From contig NC_134652.1 of the NCBI RefSeq assembly GCF_030463565.1, positions 14,547,397 to 14,611,396 on the forward strand: a DNA stretch of 64,000 nucleotides, given 5' to 3'. Positions 45,301 through 56,466 of this stretch are shown here, piece by piece (position 1 is the first letter of the stretch; every line of letters starts with the position of its first letter). The notes beneath the pieces are model-generated. The model searched no databases and was not told where the DNA came from. It saw only the letters and a program-made list of their open reading frames with translations. Source of the DNA: Pelecanus crispus. Taxonomy: Eukaryota; Chordata; Aves; Pelecaniformes; Pelecanidae. Position numbers and translations under genes: made by a program.

Positions 45301-48300
45301 AGAACTCTGTGGGAGTGGATGAATGGATAGATGCTGGAGTGAGACTTAGTTCTAGTCCAAGCCCCACTTTGCTAATAGCTTTATCTTTCTCTGCCTCTCC
45401 TTCCATGCATGTTGTTTTGCCTGTCTTATCTTTTTGCTCTCCAGGTCCTATGAGGCAATGATGGTCCCCCTGTTTTTGTTTGTACTGAATATTTTTCCTG
45501 GAATACTGTTCCGTCTTGTGACTTCTTAAATGACTTCTTAAAAATAGAAATCCAGATAAATGAGTTCTGAGTCTTCTTGTTCTCACATCTTTGGATTGTA
45601 AATTTTCACCCATGAGGGTATGTATTTTACACAAGCTACCTGGGAAATGAAGCTTTTCTTTCAAAGCAATAAATGAAAAATTTAAAGATTGGCTACATGA
45701 CTGAAAGCTGTTATTTTTGTGGATCTGTCCATACTTGTGTATTCCAGTGATGAACACCATAAATAGAAGGAGTTGCTAATTCATTATTCAGAATGAGAAT
45801 TCATCAATGAGCAGCTAGTGAAGCATGGAGCCGCATGGAGAATTATGAGACAAAGTACTGAAAATCTGCTTGTCAAAGATATGCAGTTGCATTTACTTTG
45901 GGAGTAAGCTGATCCTGTGGGGAAAAGATGTGCCTAGCAAAGATTTGTATCTTTATACTTACTTTTAAAAGGGAAGGGAGCAAGTTCAGATCCCATGGGC
46001 AACCTGAATTTTGGAACTTCCTGTCAGTGTGGTGCTATGTTCTTTAATTGCCATCTTTCAGCACAGTCTCCAGCCCTCCTGCCCCAAGCCTACAGGCTAG
46101 TGAGCAAACAAAAGTTCAGAATAGTTATAATAATTGGTTACCATCCTCCAGGAGCCCCAGCATTACAGAAACATTTTTGTGGATGTTTGTTGGCAGCAGG
46201 TAAATGCTGAGTTGGAGATCTTGGGTTTCATTCCCAGCGATATGCCCTGTCAGGCACAGAGGCTTTCCCCCTAATTTCTTTCATCTATTTCTGCTCCCCA
46301 CTCTCCTCTAACTGTCATTTCTCAGGCCTTTCATTTCATTTCATTCGCAGTCTCACGGTTCATCTCTGCACCACAGATCCTGGTCAAACCTCCTTCCTCT
46401 CTACTTTGTTCTTTTTTCTTTCCTAACTCAAATATTGTTGCCAGCATCTGGCAATTGAATGTTTCAGTATAATCCCCTTGCCTAGCTGACCTGGCACTGT
46501 TCACAGCCTGTTCCGATTCCAGCAGGCTGTGCTTTGCTCCTTGTCTAGGCACCAGAAGAGGCAGGCATCATCCACTGCACTCTTGAGCTTTCTTCCCTGT
46601 GTAGTTTGCAGCAGGAAAGAGCTGCACTTTCAAGGAAAACAACGCTTTTTTTTTCCACCCCACCCTCCCAAAGACCCAGTAGCACTCTCAAAGATTCTAG
46701 TGATGGTTTTCTTGCAGGTATCCAAGTATAAAGAATAGAATTAAAAAATAAAACACTTGTGTCTTGCCCAAACCTGAGCAAGCACGCATCACGCCCCTGA
46801 CAAAAGCTAACTGCCTCTCCCTGCCACTTTCATGTCCTTGCAGATTTCATTGCAGACATGATCTGTAAAGTTGATGTGGACTTTTAGTTTGTGTCTACTA
46901 GTTAGGGTGCCTCCTCTCCTTTTAGCCTGTTTTTTCTGAGAAAGTGTGATTATAGTCTGATGTGTACTGTGTGTCTGGGCATTTGTCAACTTCTGTCCCG
47001 CCACCCCAGTGACTTTGTAATCTGTTGGCTGGTTAAGAGGGGTGAAGGGCCCTGAGCTGTTATGGTCTTGCACATTTTTAGAAAATGGGTGCACTGATAG
47101 AAGAGGGAAGCCCAAATTAGTGGCCCCATTAGGGGAAGGAAGAAACTCAGTCATAACAACACTAGAGAAACCACATGAGACAGTCCCAAGGAACCTGTTT
47201 TGGTAACTTCAGTAACTTCAGCTGCCACAAGAAGGACTTGTTCTGCAGTGCTCTTTTATGAAATGACTGGACTGTTTTTCCTGCAGTTTGCTCGTAGAGA
47301 TCACCCCGAGGCAGACATTCATGATGGGAAACTGCAAATTAAACTGTTAATATCTGGTAAAGTTATAGCATCTACATCGGGCTACAAAGTCAAGTAACTG
47401 ATTGCTAGGGATGCCACCCTATTAGTTCCCACTAATAGCTTTTAAATGTGCAATGGAGGCTCTACTAATCTAGTCACAGTAATTTACAAGTTGAAACCAG
47501 CCCAGATTAACAAGGTTGAGCATAACATAACCAGGAATATGCTAGTGAAAGAAATAACCTAAAGAAACGATTTTCAGCAAGTGTTGAACCACTGAACGGT
47601 GCCAATTAACCTGGCACAACATGTCCTACAGCTCTTGTTTTAGCTTGCTTTTTGTTATTGATTGGAAGAATGAACACGCCTTCCCTAGCAGCTAGAACTG
47701 GAGCTCTGTGCCACCTTAGCCTGTGATGAACAAGCAGACCGGAAAGTCGTCCAACCTCTGCTGTGAACAAAGTAAGATAAATCGCAAATGTATGTCACTG
47801 TGTAACAGCCAATGTGATTAAATGAAGCATGTGCCAAGTCTGTTATTGACCTGGAAAGTTCATGGTTCCTCCCAGGAGTGGAGACCTCATCCAAATATTG
47901 CAGTGATACTTAGAAATAGGAGGGAGAAATTGGTTCCCTCAAATGTCTTCCCCAACAATAGATTTGTGCAAGCCCTGCAGGCTTACCTGATTCTAAGATG
48001 TGCTTTTCTTGGCCAGGTACAAAGATGGCAGGGAAATGAAAAGGGTGCTTGGAGTTGGGTTTTTCTCCTATTACCAAAATGTAAGTAATTCACATTGAGA
48101 GCGTAGGAGTTGTCCTTGCGTGCATGTAAAACTTCTTTGCTGTAATGTCCACAAAACCCCCCAGAGCTGTAACAAGCCAGGTGGTGTTCTGAAACAACTG
48201 CCTCCGCTGCTGACTAATACTCTCTCATTGTTTTCTTCCCTCACCTTGTCTTTTCCCCCCCCCGAATAAAATCTCTTGGACTTAATTCCTGGTTCAAAGT

Positions 48301-51300
48301 AGCTATAGACTCTCTCTTTGTCCTTTTGTGATCCTACAGTGATCCAGGACAAACATAACAGGAGCAAACTGATACAGAGAGGAGTTTTTTTTGGAACTCT
48401 AAACGTAGGAAAGGATGAGAAATACAGAGGAAGCTAAGGCAGAAGGATTTAGCACAAAGATGTTTGAAATTAGTCCCACTGAAAAAGGCTAAAGAAATAA
48501 TTGCCTAACGATGCTTTAGACATCTGTTTTGGAACAGGCAGCAGGTGTTGCATGTAATGAAAGCAAGGACTTGTACTATTTTATTTCCTGCAATTAGAAA
48601 GCAGGGGAGGAAATGAGGGCAGGAAAAAATGGAGTAAGACAACATTTATCATAAACAGCTGGACAAATTTCTGTAGAGCACAGTAATATTTATATGCTCT
48701 TCCTCTGCCTTCCTTACACTATCCTTTACCAGTTCCTCTGTTCTGCAGGGTATTTTGTCCTTTCTAAAAGACCAATGCCTTGGATGCTCAAAGTTAGATG
48801 CTAAAGTAAGAGCTGGGGACCAAAATGCCTTTGAGGATCAAAATGTTCAGGACAATGTAATTGTCAATTACCCAGGTGCTGTTACGAACTGATGGAAACG
48901 GTCCTGAAGGAGAAGCTGCCTTTGTCTCACAGGTGGGCTCTGTGTGCCTCAGTCACTAGACCAGTGGCTGAGAGAGACTCCTGTTAGTGAAATGTTTTTT
49001 AGGGTTTCATCCCTGGTGCTGCATGGCCATAGCTTAACACATGCCTGAATTCAAGTAAATGCCTGGAATTATGTGGATGGTGTGTCCACTGCTCCAAGCT
49101 GAAAAGCATACCTACACCAGGGCCTGCTAGAGAAACTATAGCTCCATTTTCCACAAGACATTTTCTGGTTTGGGATGGTCTCATGCCCTTTTCCAAGCAA
49201 TAACTTCCTACAGGGCATTTGGTTTTCCAAGCATCTCCACTACTGCCCTACAAAGTCTAACCTGGGAATGGGGGAAAAAAAAGTACTATTTGTGTCTACC
49301 CATGGCATGATGTTGCTGCTGAGGAGGTCGAAAAGAGTTCCTAAAGAAGTGTCTCTGCTGAGAAAACCACTTTGCTTTTGTATGAAGGTAACTTTAAAAA
49401 AAAAAAAAAATCAATGCACTTCACTGCTGAGTGGTAGAGGTTGCATGTTACACATTTCTCCTTAGAGTCAAGCTTGTGCTTTTGTCACCTATGGTCTAAC
49501 TGCAGTTCCATGACTGACTTTTCATAAGGTTTTATTGATACATTTTTATAATTCACAGTCCATCAGTCAAATGTGGTCTGGTTTGGATATTGGCAGATAA
49601 ACCATTCTACTTTCTCTAGGGGATGTGCAGCCAAATAAAATTAGTTTGGTTTCAGGAGGAGTTGAATGAGTAAAAATAGTGAACAAGGAAATTCAAGTTT
49701 TAAAAAGGCTTGGTGGGAATTTTAAATCTTTTAATACAGAGGACTTGGAGGGAAGAAAATGTGAAGAAAGATGACTACTTCCTAGATTGACTTTATTTGT
49801 AACAAGCTTGTATTTTCAGTAATGGATTGCCAAGTTTTTTGCAGAGGCTGAGGCAGAAGCCAGTCTCAAAATTTGTTGTTTTGAGAACAGCAAGAGCGAG
49901 TGAAGTCAGGGATAGCATCCAGGAAGAAACCTGGGGAATCCCAATCCAAACCTGTCATCAGTTTGGTAAATCTCAGCTGTCTCAAATGTAAGCCTGACAT
50001 GTATATAATACATAAAGAAAAGTGTGGTTGGGCTTGCTTTATTTTATTTTTTAAGTCGTGTCAACAGATCTCTACAAAGCTTTCGTAACAATGGAAGAGT
50101 ACAAGGTGTACGTGGATGAAAACCAGTCTGCAATTTGCTGCTACTACCCTAAAGGGAGCGTGCAGCACACATACTGCGGTTGGAAATCCTTCATCCACAA
50201 CTCACACAAGAGAGGACTGAAAAATAACGTTAGTCATGAAAAGGTTAAATTGTAAGACAGCTGCTTCAAGAAAAGGATAATCTATAATTTAAGTCGAGGG
50301 TGAAGTAGCTCTTTCATAATATGAGTAAAAGCTGTTATGCCGTTGGGAAAGCATGTATACTGCTAGCAGGGGGAATGATTATTTTGGTTTTTCCATTATA
50401 CTAGATTGCACACAGGGGCTGATAAAGCAATGCTCTCCGGTGAGGAGGCCGGGAGGGGAAGGGGCACGCTACTGTGCTCCGGGGGCTGCTCTGCCAGGAC
50501 TGCAGCTGGTTTCTTCGTCTCCTTTCTACCACATTAGCTGGGCCTATTTATCTCTGGAGTGAATTTCATTTGAAGAGCAGTAATCTCCCAAGAAGATGAA
50601 ATGCAATTGGCTTTTAAAAAATAGGAAAAAAGGATCACGCGTTGCTTCGTGTTTCAGAGTTTGAAATTTGAATGCCAGACAGGCTCTACTCTTCTTGTCG
50701 CTCCTGTCAAAAGACGTGTGTGTTGAAACCCTGAAGTGGAAGGACTGCATGGAAAGCAGCCCTTTTAAGAAGCTGAGGTTTTGTAAGTACAGAAGCTGAG
50801 ATGGGAGTGTAACAAAGGCTCTGTGTTGTGCTGTTGCACATCGGAGCCAAAGAGACCCTAAGGGGCACATCTCTAGTACCATGTCTAGCAGATTATGCAT
50901 GCAACTCTAGTTGCCAGTAATGAGTTGTGTGGCTAATTTGTCATGCAGAGCACCGAAAGCCCTCCTTCCCCCAAGGGGCTGAGCTCACGGGCGGGCGCTT
51001 TGCTTCCCCCCAGGGAACTGAGCACCGTTATGAGCCTCTTCTAGGTAGTCGGACAGGAAAACACTCTGTTCGACCTGGCTGCCCAGCCCTGGCAAACAGA
51101 AAAGCAAAAACAAGAAACAAAAGTAATCTTTAACAGCAACTGAGCCACTACAGACAGGGTTGTTAGGCCATAGTATGGTTAATACTCAGGGGGGTTTACT
51201 TACCTACAGTGATATGCAATGAGTTAGTAAGAGGCATCAGAAATGGCCCTACTGGAGCACAGAGAATTCTGTCCCTTGTTTTGTTTTCTCACTGATTTAA

Positions 51301-52601
51301 TGATCCGAGTGTTTTCAATTTACAACTCAAATGCTTATTGACAAAAAACTTGCCGGCATGACAAAGTCCTCTGGAAATATGAAGACTCAAGTCATGCTCC
51401 AGCTCTGAGACCGTCGCACACGCATTCTGTCACGTGTCGGCTTTTGCTGTAATTGGAGCAGAGTCCAGGCTGCCGGGCTGTAGCTGTATGACATCTGTGA
51501 AACTAACGGGATTACCTGTCTGGTCAAAAAAAGAAAAAAGATTTCTTTGCCCAAATACCCACCTAGCAAATGAGGAGGAAAAAAAACTTTTAAAATAGCT
51601 GGTTTATCTCAGTCTTCAGAAGTCTGAATTTCCCAGGGTGTTCCTCAGGTGAATTTTATTGGAAACATGAGTCCGTAAAGGTGAATTATTAAATCAGCTG
51701 TTGACATTAATATATGTATTAAAATTGTTAATAATAGCAGTGATGTTCCCATGTAGTGATAAGACTTCAGTAATGGAGACTTTAAGAAAAAAAACTATAA
51801 ATACTAGGAGCTTTAGGATTAAAATCCCTGGAGTTAGTTATTTTCCTACAAATTAGCAGTGCCTCGGTCTGTGTGTTCGTGGTCCTAGTCAGGTACAGGC
51901 TCTTCCGCACTTGGGGTCGGTCATCCACCAAGCCTGCTGTGCTCTTCGCTGCAGACTCAGTCTGTCTCTTGTTCAGTCGCAGCAGCCGGAGCCTGGCTCT
52001 CCAGCACGAGGCTGGGAAGCGCCGTCAGCCGCAATTTCCCAGCTGCTGCCTAAGAGAGGAGCAGATTTTCCCAAGCCTGCAGCATAATAAGGGGTTTCAG
52101 TTATTTTCTGCCAGTCTTGCAATAGTCTGGGATTGGACTCCCACTAGACTGGGTGTTGTACATATTTTAAAAGAACAATCCATGCCCCTAGCAACGTGCA
52201 TTTTTCCTATGTAGATGGAGGGATGCAGACGATGGAAGAGGAGGGGAGCCAGATCTGTCCAAGGGCTGGGCCGGCTTCGCAGCTGGAGAAGGTTGTCTGG
52301 AGCGGTGGAGAATCAAGGTGTCTTGAGTAGAGGAAAGGTGAACAGTGGGCAAGAGGTTGTGAAAGTACAGGGTAGACACCAAGGGAGCACAAACTCCAAA
52401 GCGCCGCTCTCAGGTTGGACTGAAAATAGCAGCTCCTTCCTGACACGAGCAGATGAGAAGAGCACCAGTAAGAACATGCCAGGTGGCAAGAATGTCAGGA
52501 AGGATGGGGCAGAGTGTTTGGAGAATGATGTATTTTGTCTCTTTCCCTCACAATGACATGTTTTGAAAGCTGATTTAAAACAAACCCTGAGTGTTTTTAA
52601 C

Positions 52602-52636
52602 GGGGGGGGGGGGGTCCTCCTTTTTTTTTTTTTTTT
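52602..52636 (+). repeat. Adjacent G13 and T16 homopolymers
   Basis: Thirteen G (52602-52614), then TCCTCC, then sixteen T (52621-52636). The lengths may be inexact because such runs are hard to sequence. Confidence 0.8.
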
Positions 52637-54311
52637 GACAGGGTGATAGGAGAAGGGGAGGGAATGTGTGGTATAGATCGGTAGTGGCTCACAAGAAAGA
52701 GGCATCCAAGACCCAAAAGTCTGGCCACACCAGGCATATTTTTATCAATGGGTTATTTGAATATTTACGTTTTCAAGGAAGAATTTTCTTTGTTTGCTCT
52801 GCACACCAGGGACTTCTTGGCCAGTCTAAACAGTAAAGGTTTCTAATGTAAATAATTGCTCTGCTGCCTTGTGTCATGCATTGAGGATTTGAGGTAGGAA
52901 GTCCCTCAAAGAAGAGGAGGGAAGAGGGTGCTCTGAAGGAGAAAAGAGAAGCCTGAAAAGCTACAACAGAGGTGGGCACATCAGCTTTTCCCCTCTGTCC
53001 CCCACCCCATTACCAAAAGCTGGTCTCCTGTATGCCTGCGCACATCCTAGGGTGGGATGCCGGGATTTTAGCATTTTATGTCAGTTCACTAGTTTTGGTA
53101 AACTCTGTGTAGTAGCCGAGGAGGGAGGAGAAGGCTGGCTCAGAGCCTCTTTCCTTGGCACCTGGCAGCAGTCAGTAGCTGTGTGCTGATGGTGCTGCTC
53201 CTGGTTTCCTTTCTTTTTTGAAGCTGCTCGTGGAAACCACCTACGGTTCGAAACCAACCACTTTCAAATGTCAGCCTTCAGGCTCGGCTATCTATGGCTT
53301 TGTGACTCTGCTGTCTCCCTCATGATTGTTGTTGCAGGGCTAATAACCCTTGTAAAAGTTGTGATTCAGAAACTGTGCCTATAGCATGTATGATGAAATC
53401 ACATTGAGATCGACCGCTCGCTCTCTCTGAGGCTTTTTTTCCTAGGAGCTGGGACCTTTCTGCGCTCCTGGGCTTGCAGGTCTGGAGCTGTCAGCAGCAC
53501 TCTGGAAGCTTGCTGGAAAATCTGCATGGGCTGCTCTTGAAGAGGCTTCAGAAGAAGGAGAGATCTTAGCGACTTCAGTTAATTTGGCGGATAGCTAACG
53601 AATGTCATGAAAAGAGCTGAGGGCTGGAAGATCGCATGTAAGTTCCCGCTTCTGGTGGAACTTTCAAATAATCATATGGAAAGTAATGATGCATTATTAA
53701 AAAAAAAAGAAACAAACCTGAACTTCCTAGGGCAAACTCTTCTTGAAGAGTGACTGGGGAAGACGGTGCTCACTTCTCTATGCATGTTTATGCAAAGAGC
53801 TGAAATGGGGTTATGGCGCTAACAGCCCACAGGACCGAGCCTGTGCACCCTTCCTTCCTCCAGCTCTGATCCTCGGGCGGCCCCGGGCGCCGTGCGCGGC
53901 CCCGAGCGGTGCCCGGCCCGGAGCTCCCAGCTGGGGCCTGCCGGGCTGCGGGCTGGGCGCCGCTCGCCCGCGGCTTTCCCGCACGACCTTGCCCGGCCGC
54001 TCGGGGCGGGCGTTCGGGACACTTTCCGCCGCGCCGGGGGCCCCGGAGGCATCCCGCCCTTCCTCCGCCCCGGGCGGTCCCTTCCCCGCGGTGTCCCGCG
54101 GCCGGGCCGGGGCGTCTCGGCAGCCCCGCGCCGAGGCGGAGGGCGGGGGCCCGGCCGGGGTCGGGGGCCGCTCCGGGAGGGGAGGGGGCCCCGGCCGCGG
54201 CCTCCGCCAGCGCCCCGCGGGGCGTCAGGGGGCAGCGCGCGGGAGGCCGCGGGCGGCCGCCATCTCAGGGCGGGCCGCGCCCCCCGCCGCACAGGGGCGG
54301 CGGCTGCCGGT

Positions 54312-54339
54312 CCCCTCCCGCCCCGTCCCCTCCCGTCCC
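54312..54339 (-). promoter_or_regulatory. SH3PXD2A: Putative G-quadruplex motif in the SH3PXD2A 5' region
   Basis: On the minus strand five runs of three or four G are separated by one to two bases, fitting a canonical G-quadruplex with short loops. It lies about 300 bp before the ATG. Folding is predicted from the pattern only. Confidence 0.6.
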
Positions 54340-54635
54340 GCCGGCGCCCCCCGGGGCCGCCCGGGGGCGGGGCCGCCGGCCGGGCCCTGCCCCTCCCGCC
54401 GCCCCTCCCGCCGCAGCGGCCGCGCCGCCGGAGGCAGCGGGCAGGGCGCGGAGCCGGGCGGCCGCCGCTGCCGGGAGGGGGGGAGCGGCTGCCGCGGCGC
54501 GGGGCGGAGCCGGCACCGGGGCATTCTCCCGCCCCCCCCCGCCGCGCCGGCCGGCATCGCCGCGGCGGGCAGCGCGGCGGAGGGTGCTGCCAGCGCCGGG
54601 AGGGAGCGGCGGGGCGCCGCCGCGGCAGCGCGAAG

Positions 54636-54707
54636 ATGCTGTCCTACAGCGTGCTGGACGCCAACGTGGTGGACGTGGAGAAGCGGAGGAACCCCTCGAA
54701 GCACTAC
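54636..54707 (+). CDS. SH3PXD2A: SH3PXD2A (TKS5) first coding exon
   Basis: SH3PXD2A is a PX- and five-SH3-domain scaffold phosphorylated by Src that organises podosomes and invadopodia; its N-terminal PX domain binds phosphoinositides. This exon encodes 24 residues beginning MLSYSVLDANVVDVEKRR and ending NPSKHY. The human protein reads MLAYCVQDATVVDVEKRR before the same NPSKHY, and splicing at this point before VYI agrees. The paralogue SH3PXD2B starts differently (MPPRRSIVEVKV), which excludes it. The ATG has A at -3, a good context. The donor is TAC|GTGAGT, phase 0. Only the start of the PX domain is in the window; the remaining exons lie to the right. Confidence 0.95.
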
Positions 54708-54788
54708 GTGAGTGGCGGCGGGGCCCGGCCGAGCCCCCGCTCCGCCGCCGGCCGGGCTGCCCGCATGCGGGGGGCGGCACACGTGTGC

Positions 54789-54817
54789 GGGCCGGGCCGG
54801 GCCGGGCCGGGCCGGGC
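54789..54817 (+). repeat. SH3PXD2A: GGGCC pentanucleotide tandem repeat
   Basis: Five perfect GGGCC units plus GGGC, starting 82 bp after the exon 1 donor within the CpG island. Confidence 0.9.
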
Positions 54818-56416
54818 GCCGAGCGGTGCCCGCAGCGCGGGAGGCGCTGCCCCGGGGGCCGGCCCCGCCTGACCCGGGGGAGGCCCCGGGCCCGGGAAGC
54901 CCTGGCTGCCGGCCGCCCCCTTTGCCCCTGCGGGGACGCAGGTGAGGCGCCCGCGGGGCTCCGGGCGGCCGGGGGCAGCGGCGGCCCGCGGAGAGGTGGC
55001 TCGGTGTGCACATGCGGCGCTTTTTCCTCACCTTTTTTCATCCCCTGCTTGGCTGTTGCCTTTCCTTTTTTTTTTTTTTTTTTGGTAGCGGTACAATTTC
55101 GAAGTTTCCTTCCCTCCTGAGGGTGGATCTTCCCTTCTTGCTCAGCAGGGTCCAGCACAGGACGGGACAGGTCTCTCGGCTCCCCGGCTTGTCTCCATCC
55201 TGGCCACGGCACCGCAGAGTGCCCGGTGGGGAGTGGAGCAAGCCTCTCCTGCCATAGGGTCACTGGTCCGGAGGTGCTGGATGCATCCGTACTCCTTTTC
55301 TCCCATAAGTTACATTAAGACCTTTTTGGAGGGGGGAGCCGGTCTGCACAGCTATCAAGGCAGACTCGGCGTTTGGGATCTCTTTCATCTCTCTTTCTTC
55401 CTCCTCCTTTCACACCTTACTGCCAAAGCACAGCATCCAAGGCGGATTTTTAACAACCTGCCCAGACTCCAGTATTGCAGGGTGTCATGTGGAAGTGTCT
55501 TTGCTTGCAGGAGTTTGCAGCATACAGTGGAGTAGCTTTTGCCCATCCACACAAGTAGAGAACACATCTTTTCTTCCCTCTCTGGCTGTTTCTGGGTTTT
55601 AGTTGTACCAAATCCTTTAACTCTTTCCGCAAAATACAACCTGTATTTTAATACACGGAAGGTTGGCTTTTTCTGTATAGAGAAGGTAAGTCATCCAGCT
55701 GTGGTAAGGAAAAGCCTGAGGGGGTGTTGCGTCTGGTGTGAAATTGCTCTGAGTATACTGAGTTCCTGGCATTGCGTGTCTGCCAGATTTCTTCAGAGCT
55801 GGTCAGCATTTGAACGGGTTGCCTGAAAGATAAGGCCGAAGATCGGACATAAAGCTTTGTATTAGTATTTCATATCGCTGAGCTTTTTCCTCTAAGGCTT
55901 AAACCGTAACCCAGCTTAAGGCTAGAGGGCACTAGTTGCCGAGGGATGCCGATTTGTAGATGTAAAGCTGAACCTCTCATCTACCGTGGAATTAAGCATC
56001 TTGTGCCCAGTTCTCAGGAGTGGAAATTTTACGTCTTGTGTCCTCTCAGGTTGCCAGCAGGACCTGTGCGTTCAGTCTATTACTCATTCACCGCTTCCAG
56101 GCAGGAAAGACTTCTTTTAGCTTTTGCAAGCTGCTGCTGTGAATTGTGGCTGACACCGCTGCAGGCTGTTATCTCACCTGAGAGGTGGCAGCAGTTCCGC
56201 GTGAGAAGTCCGTCTGCCAGGCACAAAGACATAGGAGAGACCTGGTAACAACGCCTTCCTGATCACCGAGAGAAACTGGTGTTGTTTATTTCTTATTTGT
56301 TGGAAAATAACCAGAAGACAAGGATTTAAATCCTGTATTTACAGTTTTGAAAGAAAATATTTCCCGTGTTTTCCTGCAGAAACACATCTGTGTTTCCTTG
56401 ATGATCACTGTCATTG

Positions 56417-56466
56417 CATTTTAATAAACAGTTATGTTTAATAACATAACATTTTAATAAACTGTT
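56417..56466 (+). repeat. Palindrome flanked by 17-bp direct repeats
   Basis: CATTTTAATAAACAGTT (56417-56433) and CATTTTAATAAACTGTT (56450-56466) differ at one base. Between and overlapping them, 56431-56450 is a perfect 8-bp stem (GTTATGTT/AACATAAC) with loop TAAT. Confidence 0.85.

Larger units (their letters stand above)
41471..53869. other. STN1 3' untranslated region, then intergenic DNA up to SH3PXD2A
   Basis: The beginning must be STN1 3' UTR of unknown length. Within the rest I see a MIR-type SINE relic (45165-45300), a possible SINE head at about 46196-46245, a short tandem CTGTTTAATTAAT pair at about 42597-42622, an A run at about 49396-49410, and an adjacent G13 and T16 tract (52602-52636). 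Two small open frames with coding-like features occur at 47287-47397 and 50091-50255. No established gene was recognised. Confidence 0.6.
53870..55010 (+). promoter_or_regulatory. SH3PXD2A: CpG island and promoter region of SH3PXD2A
   Basis: A sharply bounded block of very high GC and dense CpG, unlike the surrounding AT-rich DNA, covering the first coding exon and about 770 bp upstream of its ATG. It has GC boxes (GGGGCGGGGC at about 54364-54373, GGGGCGGAGC at about 54501) and no evident TATA box, typical of a dispersed-initiation promoter. A C-run cluster at 54312-54339 would form a G-quadruplex motif on the minus strand. The transcription start cannot be placed exactly. Confidence 0.9.

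Noticed and set aside
45278-45760. 160-codon minus-strand open frame
   Set aside because: Overlaps the MIR-type relic at one end and has no recognisable similarity or promoter; treated as a chance frame.
46196-46245. Possible tRNA-like SINE head (GGGTTTCATTCCC box)
   Set aside because: Only a B-box-like stretch is seen with no matching A box or SINE body; too short to annotate as an element.
53743-55263. Several long overlapping open frames (268 to 403 codons) on both strands
   Set aside because: They lie in the CpG island, where stop codons are rare by composition. Their products are Arg/Gly/Pro/Ala-rich in every frame. Only the 72-nt exon at 54636-54707 matches a known protein.
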